Below, one piece after another: positions 22,563-34,220 of a stretch of 64,000 nucleotides of DNA (within the stretch, counting starts at the first letter, position 1; each line of letters opens with the position of its first letter). The notes under the pieces are model-generated. The model did not search any database. It was not told the origin of the DNA and saw only the letters and a list, made by a program, of their open reading frames with translations. A program made the translations under genes and the position numbers. This stretch comes from Rhyzopertha dominica (Eukaryota; Arthropoda; Insecta; Coleoptera; Bostrichidae). The stretch covers positions 20,207,786 to 20,271,785 of the forward strand of contig QCXZ01000041.1 in assembly GCA_025024175.1 (NCBI GenBank), in the 5' to 3' direction.

Positions 22563-22905
22563 ACTTGGGGCAAGTAGAAACATAGAACCCAAATACCAAA
22601 ATATTTTTAAATAACGCCTGATTTATAGGCCAACAAGTAGTATAAATTAGTTAAACTTGACAGCATGTAGACCGTGCCTGTGCCGCCAAGGGGGACTGAT
22701 TTGCAGGTAAAAACAAATATTTGTTAGTTTCCTTATAAAATATCCAGTACTTTAAAATACCACAATACGCGTTTTCTTTAGAATTAACGCAATTTCCACT
22801 TAATGCCGTGAAACCGGGTTCTTTGAAGTGACTTTAGAGGTTATGCTTGTTGAGTTTGTGCGATGCGTTCCGAAACTACGTCACTTATCCCGAACCATGT
22901 CGGGC

Positions 22906-22961
22906 GGGGCAAATGAATCTGAACTAACGCGGGGCAAGTGAATTAGAGGTTCACTTGCCCC
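22906..22961. promoter_or_regulatory. left subterminal motif cluster
   Basis: GGGGCAAATGAATC at 22906, GGGGCAAGTGAATTA at 22931, and the inverted form TTCACTTGCCCC at 22950-22961. All lie just before the transposase start and share their core with the terminal repeats and with 22567. They are likely transposase-binding sites, which is inference. Confidence 0.6.
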
Positions 22962-23013
22962 ACTGGAAATAGCAATGGTTTTTAAAACGAACTGGATCAT
23001 TTCAGATAGGAAC

Positions 23014-24930
23014 ATGGTGCGAACATATATTAGAAAAACGGAAAGGGGCAACTCATACTCAGAAGAGGATATGGTGAGGGCCATTTCCAAAATTGATAAA
23101 AAGAATATGACAATCAAACGAGCTGCAGAAATTTTCAACATTCCTAGATCGAGTATTCAGACCAGACCTCGTCGCAATCAGCGAGGTGAATTACAAAACA
23201 AAGGCAGATTTAAACCAGTTTTTGACAAACAAATGGAGCTAGACCTTAGCAAGCATCTCATTGCTTCTGAGAAACTNTTCCACGGGAATTCTACTTCTGA
23301 TGTCCGAAGATTGGCATATCAATTTGCAGAATTAAACAATATCCCTCATACATTTAACAGAAACAAACAAATGGCTGGTAAAGACTGGCTAATATCATTC
23401 TTACGCCGGCAACATAATTTGTCAATTAGAACACCTGAACCAACAAGCTTGGCCAGAGTAACAGGTTTTACAGAAAGAAAAGTTGGCATATTTTTTACGA
23501 ACATTCAAAACATGAGAAATAAATATGATTTTCCACCATCACGGATTTTTAATTGTGATGCAACGGGAGTATCCACAGTCCAGAAGCCAAAGAAAATTGT
23601 AGCTCAAAAGGGCCGGAAACAAGTGGGTCGATTAGTGTCGGCTGAAAGGGGTAAAAACATTACACTGCTGGCTTGTATTAGTGCAACTGGCGCGTTTATT
23701 CCACCATTTATGGTGTACCCTCGAGTCCGCATGAAACCAGAGCTTCTTAGCAACAGCTTTCCTGGAACAGTGGGATATGCAAATCCGTCTGGGTGGATGG
23801 ACTCCTCTTTATTTCCTAAGTTTATTGAGCATTTTGTGACAGCGACGAATACTACGATGGACAAACCTAGTCTGCTAATTTTAGACGGCCACGGCAGCCA
23901 CAAAAGTCTTGATGCGATTGAGCTGTGCAGAAAACATGGGGTTGTAATGGTGACATTGCCTCCTCATACGTCTCATCGTCTTCAACCATTAGACGTGTCT
24001 GTTTTTGGCCCTTTTAAGGCTTATTTAAACTCAGAAATGGACAAATGGATGACAAGTAATCCAGGTCAGAGAATTAGAGACTTCGAAATGTCCTCTATAA
24101 TAAAGAACGCCTTCATGAGAGCTATGACACCGACCAATATAATCAAGGCGTTTGAAAAGACCGGAATTCACTCGTGGAATCCCGATGTTTTTGATAAATC
24201 TGACTTTATGCGTGCTGCTGCTGCTGCCGCTGCCACTCTTCCGTCAGCAACAACGGAAGGAGGTCCGGCATGCGAAGAGAAAGCAGAAAGTGAGCATCCA
24301 GATAAAGATGAGTCGAATGAAACACTGGAAGAGGTTGAAAAATCGAATTCGAAAATCAATGCTTCGTTAGAATTTGAACCACCTAGAGCTTCCACACCAG
24401 AACAAATGCCAGTTTCTGAAGATATTCGACCAAGAGCTGAACCGATAATTGATAAGGATGATGAGGAGGGCCATTTATACTATGTACCTGTATCGACCAT
24501 TGCTCCCTTGCCAACACCATCCACCTCTGGGGTCACAAAGCGAGCAAGCAGAAAACAAGAAACTTCACAAANCATAACCGGNACGCCCTACAAAACGCAG
24601 GTGGAAGAGAGCGCAAGGAATAAAATGAACAAATCCAGCGTACGTAAAGTATTCGCGACTAAAAAACAACAACCAAAGGCAAAGATGGGCAAAAGACAAT
24701 TAAACAATAATTTGGAAATGTCAGCAAAGAGGAAAAAAACTACAAAACGTCCACCTGAAGAAGATCATGACTCTGAAGATGACACTAATTGTTTGTATTG
24801 TGGTGAAAAATATGGCGACACTAAATTTGAGGAATGGATTCGGTGTCAAAGCTGTCTGCAATGGATGCACGAAGATTGCACGGATAATGAAGCGAAAAAC
24901 GACAGCTTTACATGCGATAATTGTCGTTAA
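23014..24930 (+). CDS. pogo/Tigger-like transposase with C-terminal PHD finger
   Basis: This is an intact DDE transposase that would cut and paste the element around it. I prefer Met at 23014 (MVRTYIRKTERG, the usual family opening) to the upstream in-frame ATG at 22975. Counting from 22975: a Psq-type helix-turn-helix at about 34-70, a CENP-B-like second DNA-binding region at about 80-150, and a DDE core. The core has D195 (FNCDATGV), D304 (LILDGHGSHKS) and D340 (SHRLQPLDVSVF), giving DD35D. An acidic, Ser-rich linker of about 190 residues follows. The C-terminal PHD finger has all eight ligands: C606, C609, C624, C627, H632, C635, C647 and C650. Three N bases give undefined residues, but there are no stops or frameshifts. 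A domesticated gene is possible, but the terminal repeats argue for a mobile copy. Confidence 0.93.
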   Translation: MVRTYIRKTERGNSYSEEDMVRAISKIDKKNMTIKRAAEIFNIPRSSIQTRPRRNQRGELQNKGRFKPVFDKQMELDLSKHLIASEKXFHGNSTSDVRRLAYQFAELNNIPHTFNRNKQMAGKDWLISFLRRQHNLSIRTPEPTSLARVTGFTERKVGIFFTNIQNMRNKYDFPPSRIFNCDATGVSTVQKPKKIVAQKGRKQVGRLVSAERGKNITLLACISATGAFIPPFMVYPRVRMKPELLSNSFPGTVGYANPSGWMDSSLFPKFIEHFVTATNTTMDKPSLLILDGHGSHKSLDAIELCRKHGVVMVTLPPHTSHRLQPLDVSVFGPFKAYLNSEMDKWMTSNPGQRIRDFEMSSIIKNAFMRAMTPTNIIKAFEKTGIHSWNPDVFDKSDFMRAAAAAAATLPSATTEGGPACEEKAESEHPDKDESNETLEEVEKSNSKINASLEFEPPRASTPEQMPVSEDIRPRAEPIIDKDDEEGHLYYVPVSTIAPLPTPSTSGVTKRASRKQETSQXITXTPYKTQVEESARNKMNKSSVRKVFATKKQQPKAKMGKRQLNNNLEMSAKRKKTTKRPPEEDHDSEDDTNCLYCGEKYGDTKFEEWIRCQSCLQWMHEDCTDNEAKNDSFTCDNCR

Positions 24931-25056
24931 TATTTATACAGGTGAGTTAATTAACATCCATATAATTTGTAAAAAAAGTTTCAGGACTTTCTTTTATTTC
25001 CAGAAATGCATTATTCCGGACGCCGCAGGTAGAACTCAAAGATTTATATTGGTTTT

Positions 25057-25090
25057 ACTTGCCCCCAGCTAGTTGGGGGCAAGTGAATTA
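25057..25090. promoter_or_regulatory. right subterminal inverted motif pair
   Basis: ACTTGCCCCCA and TGGGGGCAAGT form a perfect 11-base inverted pair around a 6-base spacer, and the second continues GAATTA, as does the copy at 22931. It mirrors the left cluster and follows the transposase stop. Confidence 0.65.
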
Positions 25091-25250
25091 TTTTCATTTT
25101 TAAGTTACCATTTTTTTTATTTTTATATGAAAGAATATTATTTGTGTTGTATTTTATATAGTATACTGACATATTAAAGAATGTATTTACGTTAAAGAAA
25201 CAATTATTTATAAGTTACATTTTCCTCTGTTGACGTTAAAAGCTTAACCT

Positions 25251-25273
25251 GCTGCACTTGCCCCACCCTCCCC
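25251..25273 (-). repeat. right terminal inverted repeat of pogo-like element
   Basis: On the minus strand this reads GGGGAGGGTGGGGCAAGTG, matching the left end; TA at 25274-25275 follows on the plus strand. Confidence 0.8.
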
Positions 25274-25316
25274 TACTTTTACGTAGTTTTTGTATTATTT
25301 AAGCTGAAAGCTTTGT

Positions 25317-25460
25317 ATTCTATAATAAACTACCAAAAAAACTTATTTTAGGTCACGGTTTTTGTGGTGCATTCAGAGCTATTTCTCCCGACGACTACAT
25401 CAGTATGGCATTAGTGATCCGAGAACACGATAGCGACTTCTACATCTTGTCATAATGTTT
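25317..25460 (+). repeat. local repeat unit, right of the pogo-like element
   Basis: Contains TATAATAAACTACC, then after an extra stretch of about 35 bases CGACGACTACATCAGTATGG and TGATCCGAGAACACGATAGC. These match the block at about 22105-22210 at nearly every position outside the extra stretch. Confidence 0.85.
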
Positions 25461-28400
25461 CCACCTGTTAATGGTAAAACACTGCACCGCTCCTTAGTGC
25501 TTCCAACAGACTGCAAACAACTGCGCCAGCAACTGCAGATTTCTACTTTTTGAGGTTTTAAATTAAACCACGCCGAGGTCATATTTAGCATGTTAAGAAT
25601 AATTTAAAAGTATTTCATAATTCCACATAGCGATAACACATTCTATTATACTATTTAGAGCTGTTTAGGCAGCGCGCTATAATAACTCCACGAAGAAGTC
25701 TGGAAGTCTGTAGCATGTTTTTTTTAAGAATATTGTCCACCACAGAACAAAAGCATGCTTTCGTTCTGGCAATCTATCGTGGTAACGAGTAATTTAAATT
25801 TACTTCAATATTATATGCAGTCTGGTTATGAAGGTTCAACCAACAATTCACTCACTGGCTGATGGCTGAGTATATAAGTATAATAAATGAATAGTACAAA
25901 TATGCTAATGCTAAAAATAATAAGAATTTACAAATAGTATGGTGTACAATTACCCCACTTACAGAACGGTAGCATTTTTTGAGATATTTACTCTAAAGTT
26001 AAAAGTGCCACTTATGTGTCAGATAATCAGCTATAAAATTTGCGATGCTGCTTACGTAGGTTAAAGAATATAAACAGGATGTTGCTAAAGGGAAGAATTC
26101 ATCAGTTATTTTTTCACTATACCTTCCAGTATGACCATCGTTTCAATGTTGACAAACCTAGCATTGAAAAATTCCGTTTGATATTTTAGGTTTCGGATGC
26201 ACCCTCTTAAACTATTAGCCCTGTTACAAAAAAAATAATTTTGCGAAATGTTATTTTATAATGTGATACAGACAATAATTTGAAGTAAACAACTGGGCCA
26301 TAAGTGGCTAACACAGTCTAGGCCCGCTTAGGTGACGCCGACCATATTTGCTATCACTTTAGACAATTATTTGACATGTCTGCCCCACTTATTTTCTTTT
26401 TTGTACATTTATGCGTAACAATAATAAACTCTGTAGCTTTTATATCACAACTGTAAACATGCGTATCTCATGTAAAGTAGAGACCGCTTACAATCACAAG
26501 GAAATAAAATTATAATTAAACAACAAAAATTAATCAAAAAATTGACAGCATGCAGGGGCATAAAGACAAATAAATTTACTCTTCCACCAGTATCCGGTTT
26601 AAAAATAATCAAGGTTAGGAGCGGGTTTTATATAAGTAAAAAGATTATAACAGCTAGCTATTTTTTCAATATTATATATAGCTGATATGCAAAACTGAAG
26701 CGCTACAAGCTTGCATATTTTGGAAACAAGATGCTGGCCACGCTAATTCATAGCCCGCACTGGTTTCACAATTTAGGTGCTAAAGGTAGAGTAAAGTACA
26801 ACTTCTATATCGAATGGCTATGTGCTTGACTCCGGCAAAACTTATATCCAGAGCCGCTACTGTAAAGCTAAATTATCATGGCAACAATAACATTGGCTTT
26901 TTCGAATACATACAACCTAAACTGCCTGAGAGTAGACGATTTTTGAGCAACCGACTTAATATAGCTAAAGCTATATATTAAGAGAGACGTTAAATATATA
27001 TGCTGACCAAGAATACACTCTGACTAATCCTATGTTCTTAAATAGGTCGGTCCCTATCATTTCCATGTCTTTTTTTTGCGATAATTCCAAAGCACCACCT
27101 TAAATTATAATCGTGATTATCAACCTAAAGTCAACGTGTATTCTAAACTATAACGCACAGTGCACCAATACATAAAAAATTAATCGTTAAATTTTAAGCC
27201 AATTTAGTCTTTTATTAAAACTGCCAATAATTACTTGTTAAACTTGTGTGTAATAGTGTGAGTTTCATGAAACGAACGAATTCAAAGTTAATCAGCTTTA
27301 AACATTTTATAACAAAATAAAACGTTGGTTGTTATAACATTTTATTGCGGCGCTTTTCCGTTTGGTATGTAATTTAAATAGCACTGGTTGATGTAGTTCT
27401 TTTGCTGCAGCAACGTACCTCCATTGCAGCACATCCGCTCAATTTATTCACTGAAAACTCATCCTGCGCCGCTTTTCGCGGAACGTTTCAAGCGTATTCT
27501 TTCATTACGCAGGAGAATGAGGCAATTGCTGCATTCAAACTGCACAACGGTTTGTACCTAGCAAGAAAAATACGAACGAAACTAAGCACTAGGAAACTTG
27601 CCAAAGTAGGTACGTTACTTTATGTAATGAGATTCACTACCATTTGGCTACATATTAATAATTATATATTAAAACTTTATCAATACTACGACATTTAGGG
27701 CACTGTACAGAGTAACATTAAAGTAATTGACACTGAACTTTTGACATGTATCGTAAATTAAGACAGAAACATAAAGAAATCAGTACTTCTTGCATTATAG
27801 CATGTCGATGGGATCACCAGTTTCTGATAAGAAAAATGTCTTATCACAATGCAGGCGCCCCTTTGTCAATTACCTTCGGAGAAACATGAGGAGACAAAGT
27901 AAAGCTTGTGCTTTCTAAGTTATGTTATATCATGCACTGCTTCCTGACAATAACACACCAACACGCTGCATTTCATCCAATAACACAATTACCGCATATA
28001 TGGCCTACACCCGTTAATGACGTATTTTTGCTTTGTTAGATTTTCAATAGTTTATGGGTAACCGTCCAAACAAGTATTTTTGTGACCATAAGCTATTTTT
28101 TCCTTATCTAAGCAGTTATTTTTTCAAGAAGATTAATTATTTCACCTCTAGCACATGAAAAAGCAAGAACTACGGCCACGCAAATATGCATAAGTGAAGT
28201 CTATCAGCTTGAGAATCTTTGGAAACTTAATATCTCCAATGAACTCTAAAACTACTCTTCTTCATGATTCGCTATTACAATAGAAGTTTCTTGTGCTGCT
28301 TATATAGTAGTAATTTTAGTGTGAAATTCTTGAAAGTTAACAGTTTCAAGAGAATTCTGACCTTCTAGGTTAAAGGAACAAAGACATGAAGGGAAGGAAG

Positions 28401-30374
28401 ATACTTCACATTAGCGACTGAAGTTCGATTCGTGTTCTACGAAATGGATTTCTATTAAACACGCCTTTTTTTAGAAGTATCGTATACTAGTATACAATTG
28501 GTAGCGCCCAATTTGTGTTAATTAATGTAACAAAGTGTCTACTTTGAATCCTTATGGAGCTGTGAACTTTGTGCAAAATAAAAGAATTCTTTAAACAAGG
28601 TTTTGTTTTTTGCATCTAAAATTATCATTACTTATTTATACCGTCAGATAGTTTTAATTACGCTTAAAGTACAGTCAAATTCATACAACGATTAAATTAA
28701 ACCATATATGTAATTTAATCTCGGACTACTAATTGTAATCAACCGAGTATCTGATGGCGAAAGATGGCATTATATATTTGCCAAGGACTATAAACATTTT
28801 AAAACTTGATTGCAACCATGCCATTGGGCAAGAAATGTTCAAATTTAATTCATAAATACACGTTTTTTATTGCAACAACACACTGCTCAATACTGAACAA
28901 CGCACATTTTACTGGATATTGATATTATTACATGAATATATTAATTGAGAGAAGGAAATGAAGTAAAATTATCTGTAGATTTAATGAGCGAAACAAAACG
29001 TGCTTGAGTCACTTAGGCCAAAGTGTGTATTTTTTAATGAATAAGAATTAGTGTCAGGTAAGTCAACCTATTTGAATGACTTGTACATAAAAATATGTCA
29101 AATGAAACTTGTGCAATATTAAGTATAAGTATATATATAAGACGAAATAATTTTGAAATACAGCAGACCTCCGTGTGGACACCGTTATTTTAAATGAAAC
29201 ACTATGTTTATTATTGCATTTTTAATTTTGCACTGAAAATATTACCAATTTGAAAATTTACATTTGGTCCTAGTTGCTCTATTTCGTAGTAATTTGACGT
29301 TTGCTAGGAGGAATGTGATTAGGGCAGTTCAGTTCCACAAGTAATAACCTACTTCTCCTATATGCTGCACGTGTACATTCGTTTAAAATGTCATAAAATC
29401 TCTACATTCCAATATTTCCCAGTTCTCTTGTACTATCAAATTTTCTTTCTGCTGATAAGATGGTGGTATCTGTTAACAGTTTTTGAAAAATTTGTTTTCT
29501 TTGTAAAATCTCCAATACTCATGCTTTATCGCATTAGCCGTAAATGTTGAATCCAATCTTTTTCTCTTATTACAGATATGTCTTACCAATTAAAAAATGT
29601 TTTCGCAGAAATAACTAATTGACGTGGTTTATTCTTAGCTAATACGGAAGAATATTCGTTACTTGCCTCAAGGATGTGCACGCAAAACTTTCCCGGTCGC
29701 AAACATCTAAATTTAGCNGCATTTCCAAGAGANTTGATCGAACTGGCTATGTAAAATACAAGAAGTCCTTACAAAATCTGTTACACATGAATAAAACCAC
29801 ATCCTAGTAATTGCTGCTGTTGGCCAAGGTCCTTATTTAATGTGCAGTGAAATATGTAAGCAAAACTTTATTCCAATCCCACATATTTGATTTGATTGCA
29901 AGGCACAAAAATGCTTTTGTATATAAAAGACGGTTTGTAGTTTATGGTTGCAGGCTTTTCTACATAACCCCTTAAACTATGCACTAAAACACTTTAGAAA
30001 ACGAATAAAAGGGAGTAGGTATACAGTGATGAGTAAGGCCAGGAGAAAAGAAGAAGAAGAGGAAGAAAAGGAAGAGACGTGGAAATGGAAGGCTGTGAGT
30101 TCTTAGTAAATAAGTAATTAATGTAAGGCCAAACAAATAGATATTGCTTAATAATCCCTATATAACATTCTAGTGAAGCATGTGTTCTTTTAGCTAAATT
30201 TTAAAATTGCCCAATGTTATAGTTTTGTATGCGCCGGATCTTCGCAACTTTACATGAAAAGACCTGTTCAAAAAAGTAGTCTTGTGTTCTAGAATCGTAA
30301 GCAAATCCTTTCTTCTTCTTTTTTGCATGGCCATGCACTTGGACTCCCTCAATTTACTAGCAACAGTTGGTTCA
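25461..30374. other. AT-rich intron, no gene recognised
   Basis: Nearly 5 kb with no coding region I can support. A small AT-rich palindrome (CTTAATATAGCT and AGCTATATATTAAG) lies near 26953-26982. A 98-codon ORF at 27402-27698 has no recognisable domain. Confidence 0.45.
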
Positions 30375-30720
30375 GGAATTAGATTAGCTTGACCTCAGCA
30401 ATCGATTACAGTTTTCTAAATGGTCCCTAAGCAAACTTCAACACAGAAATGACCTTTTCGATAATATTATTTTTCCGGATGAAACTACATTTCATGAGAA
30501 TGTTATTGTGTCAAGGCGCAACTGCCATTATTACAGTAATTAGAATCAATCCCCATTGAACAAGATGTGACTCCAACACACCAGGCGCGATCTACAGATT
30601 CAAGGAAACTTTATTTGTTTTGTATGGGGCCATGTTAAGCAATTAGTTTATAAAGAGGATACGAAGGAACAAATTCGTCATGTCTTTCAAGGTGTAAATG
30701 AAAATATCTGGAACAATTAG
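30375..30720 (+). pseudogene. Tc/mariner-type transposase relic 3, internally deleted
   Basis: The plus strand shows FDNIIFPDETTFHENV (the first catalytic Asp in the SDEATF position), SRRNCHYYSN, then directly FICFVWGHVKQLVYKEDT, the block that normally follows the third catalytic acid. The roughly 100 residues between them, including the second catalytic region, are missing, and stops are present. It therefore looks like an internally deleted copy of the family at 8718 and 20805, although the preserved parts only partly overlap theirs. Confidence 0.7.
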
Positions 30721-33700
30721 TCCAATTTTTTTTAGGTTTTGTTATTATCTGTGATATGTGTGATTTTGCGTTAACTGGTTTTCATTGTTTAATTGGTATT
30801 TGTTTTGAGTTTTCACTAAGCTGCTAGCACGGCTAATAATATGTAACGACTGTGTAATACCAGTAATACTGGAAAAAAGTAATGATCTTTCAACGACAAA
30901 ACAAAAGAAAATTTGCTAAACCTTACTCGAAGGCAATACCACATGAGTGATTATATGCAATTTTCAAAATTATGTGAATTTCTGAGAAAAACGTGGGCAG
31001 ATACAAACAGCTTCATATTATTAGAAATGCAACTGATTATGCAAAAATGTGGAATTCCACTTAAAAAAAAAAGTTATGCATGTTTGAATTATTGAATATC
31101 GGCTTCCATAAATTTTATAGTCGTAACACCTGAGCGGTTATTCTTTTCGGGAGAAAATAAAAAAAAATAGAAAATAACTCCGGAATCCTGCTATTTAGAT
31201 CAAATGCAATATTATTAAACTGGCATTTATTCTCAGCGGGATACTAAGAAAATTGCAAAAATTAGGAGAACGTTCAACTTAAAATAATGACGTTAGTGTC
31301 CTATGCCGGTATAACAACAACTTTAATTCGAAAAATTTTTACCTACTTTCATAATAGAACGCTCAGTGACTCACCGCGTATAAGTAATAACCCGTGCTTT
31401 TTGATACGATATACCAGATGTAAATTTACGTATACCAACTGGAAGCTAAAATGCACCTGTCACAAATCCGTTATCGTATTTTTGTATTTAATTTGTAATT
31501 TAAAAGGATTTAGCGTTTAAAACGTATATTGCCTACAAGAAAGCCTCCAAAAAGGTTCAATTTTTGTCGTGGTGCGTTTCTATATTTCTGGACGATAACT
31601 GTCACCTCCAAGTCCAACTCCTAAGTACAATTTATTACGATTGTATAAACAGTCAGGCTTAAAATGCAATGATCCTTTTTAACAGAAGCTTTCGTACTCG
31701 TGTTATAACTGAAAATTTTGGAAGCTCTTCATGTATACGGCTTTTAGCTTTATATCCAAGTTGCTAACAAGCCGCCAACGCCGCCGACAGCCCCACGGTG
31801 GAGGAGGGTGGCAAACAAGGGTAGGTATGAAATGACGTTTCGGCAGCAGTTCGTGTCCAATTATCTTGAAACGATACCGATTTGAAGCGCCAGAGTGTAA
31901 TTTAATAATCGCCAGGAACGGGCCGTTCCGTTGTATCACGTCAACCCCGCATATCGATCCGCATCAACTCATTATACAAATTGATATTGCCTTCAAATTT
32001 ACCCTAAACTTTTTACTTTGTTCCGGTTTATAAGGTATTCGGAATGTTTCGCCTCTGAAACGGGGTCAACTGTTCCAAGTTTTCTCCAATGGAGAATGTG
32101 CTACGGAACAGAAACGCAGTTTCTGTTGGAAAGAACTATAAATAGATCTTTCACATCTGTGTTTCAAGTGAGGCTGGATGTGAAAGGGAGTTTTAAAGTC
32201 TCCGAACTGCAGTATTCTTGGAATCGTACGTTTCACTCAATTTACAGTTTACAGAGGAAGTGGTATGGCGCTGTTACACGTTTAATAATGCTTTTAAAAT
32301 GGAATCTACCTTTTTTCATTTTTAGCTTAGTCAGTAGTGTATCGGCGTATGATACTACATACACAAGTTGCTCCCTTTGAAGTTTAAACAAAACGTAATG
32401 TTTACACAATCTGTACTGTCAATTCCTGTGGAATATATTTGTTATCCGAGTACCATAGGTCGATATATATCGAAATATTTTTAGAAACGACATATACACA
32501 GATAAGCTTGTGCTATATGTAGTTTGGATAGCAAACTAACAATGAAAAGATACTGATATGAATGAATTTAGGCAAAATATAAAAACCATCATGCTGTCAC
32601 CTGTCACTTGTCATGCTTTTGAATAATTTAAATTTTAAAAAGGGATTTATATCAGTATACGAATAATTTATAGATTTATAGGTATATGGTTACGAATATT
32701 TGCTTCCAAGTAACCGAATACAAAATTTCGGAATTTTGACAGCACTATTACTTACACATTTAACGTTTTTGGATAGAAATGTATATGAAAGTAATATTCG
32801 TGTGAACGACAAGAAGTGAATCTTAATAGAAATATTTTACGTAAAACCCCAAAAAGAAAAAGTGCGTTGTGTGAGAAAAGTAAGCAATTACTTATAAACT
32901 ACANTGTGTTGTGACGTATAACAATAAGCTTACTATTAGAAATTACATATGCTTTAACAGTAAAAAACAAGATTTGTGTTTCTTCATATAATATTTCAAT
33001 GGAAATGACAACTCTCAGTGCTCGCAATCTTTATTACTTTGAAACCTTTAACGTTGATTGGTACAACTGAAGACAGCCATCGTCTCAAACTTTCACCGAT
33101 CAGTGCAACTTTTATTTGATATCTTAAAGGTTCTTTTTTCACATTCTCATACATCACAATCGATATATTTCTCCCCTATTTCAACAGACTGTCGTTACTG
33201 CTCAGTTATTACAGATTTTTTCCGTTTAATTCTCTTATAATTGCTAATTCCATTCACTTTCTTCAGATGCAATACGGCTTATTTAAAACTACAAATTGAT
33301 GTGCGCTGCTCACATCCCATTCATCTTATGCGCTACTTCTGAGCTTATTTTATTATGATTTCTAAAAACATCCCAGTTCTTTAATAATACCAAATGTTAT
33401 AAATCGTATTTAGAAACTTAATGACAAAGTTATGTGAAATGTAATTCAGCTCATGAAATTTTGAGAGCTTTGGCCATGTCGGGGAGTTTGTTTGCTTGCC
33501 TATGTCTAATTCTGCTGCTTATCCAAGGAACACAAGCTTGCCGAGAATAAATTAAAATCAATTTATTGAATATTTTCTAAAGTTTTGGCAGTAGCCTAGG
33601 GACCTGTTAGCGCACGTATTCCAAACAAATCAAATGTTTAAATGACTATTACGAATTTGATGTGTTACTTTAATTTAATTTTTTTTTGTTATGCCTGTTA

Positions 33701-34059
33701 TTTTATACAAATATTTTTGTGTTGATGTCGGTATTGGGATCTTAAGTTACACTATGGAGCTTACGAGCTTGTTCACAACTTTATTATTTTATTTATTTCA
33801 TAAGAATATACTAACTTTCAAAGGTTTATAAAGGCTGACTAACACTTCCTTAAGTTTGCTTTATGATAGATATTATGCTTCCACATTAATGAGTAAAGAT
33901 TTTGTTGGAAAAGAACCCATTTTTAACAAAATAAACATGAGATTACTTCGTAGAACAGAACTTTTGTTACAAAACCCGAAAAAACATTTGTAGCGTACTT
34001 TTTTAAGAAGTTTATAATTCAAACAGTTTTTTTAAAGCTGGGTCAAGTTACTTACATCA
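30721..34059. other. intron sequence, weak signals only
   Basis: No gene is firmly recognised. A GC-richer block at 31780-31990 and a 120-codon plus-strand ORF at 32018-32380 have no family resemblance. A 24-residue signal-peptide-like ORF at 33476 is listed separately. Confidence 0.35.
33476..33550 (+). other. 24-codon ORF resembling a signal peptide
   Basis: ATG to TAA encodes MSGSLFACLCLILLLIQGTQ followed by four residues. This is a textbook hydrophobic secretion signal with a plausible cleavage site after TQA. No donor site extends it and no mature peptide follows, so it may be chance or the remnant of a secreted-protein exon. Confidence 0.2.
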
Positions 34060-34220
34060 GACGGTGGTACCGTATAACCAACACAGACAAACCACTCTAA
34101 GTACGACATAGTACAAGCGATAGAAGTAATAATGAAAGTACAATAGTCTAGAGCGCTATCTTTTAGATCCACTGCAAAATACAACCATGAGCTAGTAGCG
34201 TTTAATGCCTAATTGTAACA
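34060..34220 (+). repeat. dispersed repeat, copy 1
   Basis: Shares interrupted similarity with 35775-35945, including GTACAAG, AAGTAATA-TGAAAG, AGAGCGC-ATCT, CAAAATA-AACCA and GCTA-TAGCG. It appears to be an old dispersed repeat of unknown type. Confidence 0.6.

Larger units (their letters stand above)
22540..25273 (+). mobile_element. pogo-like DNA transposon with PHD-finger transposase
   Basis: A 2734-bp element with terminal inverted repeats sharing GGAGGGTGGGGCAA and then TG-GCA (about 18 of 21 positions). TA follows the right end; at the left end the equivalent dinucleotide is CA, consistent with a decayed TA target duplication. Between the ends is one uninterrupted transposase ORF. GGGGCAAGTGAATT-like motifs are repeated near both ends in direct and inverted orientation. 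The element lies antisense to the host gene, within a local repeat cluster. The intact ORF suggests recent activity. Confidence 0.88.

Noticed and set aside
23604..24395. Minus-strand ORFs of 75-99 codons within the pogo-like element
   Set aside because: Shadows of the transposase ORF; the reverse frame only mirrors its codons and the Ala-rich stretch.
22046..25460. CRISPR-like spaced direct repeats
   Set aside because: The repeats are long, diverged and irregularly spaced in a eukaryotic intron; they are ordinary dispersed repeats.
26953..26982. AT-rich palindrome as a candidate regulatory hairpin
   Set aside because: Short, low-complexity and expected by chance in AT-rich intron sequence.
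32018..32380. 120-codon plus-strand ORF
   Set aside because: No recognisable domain, no plausible neighbours, and composition like the flanking intron; too weak for a gene call.
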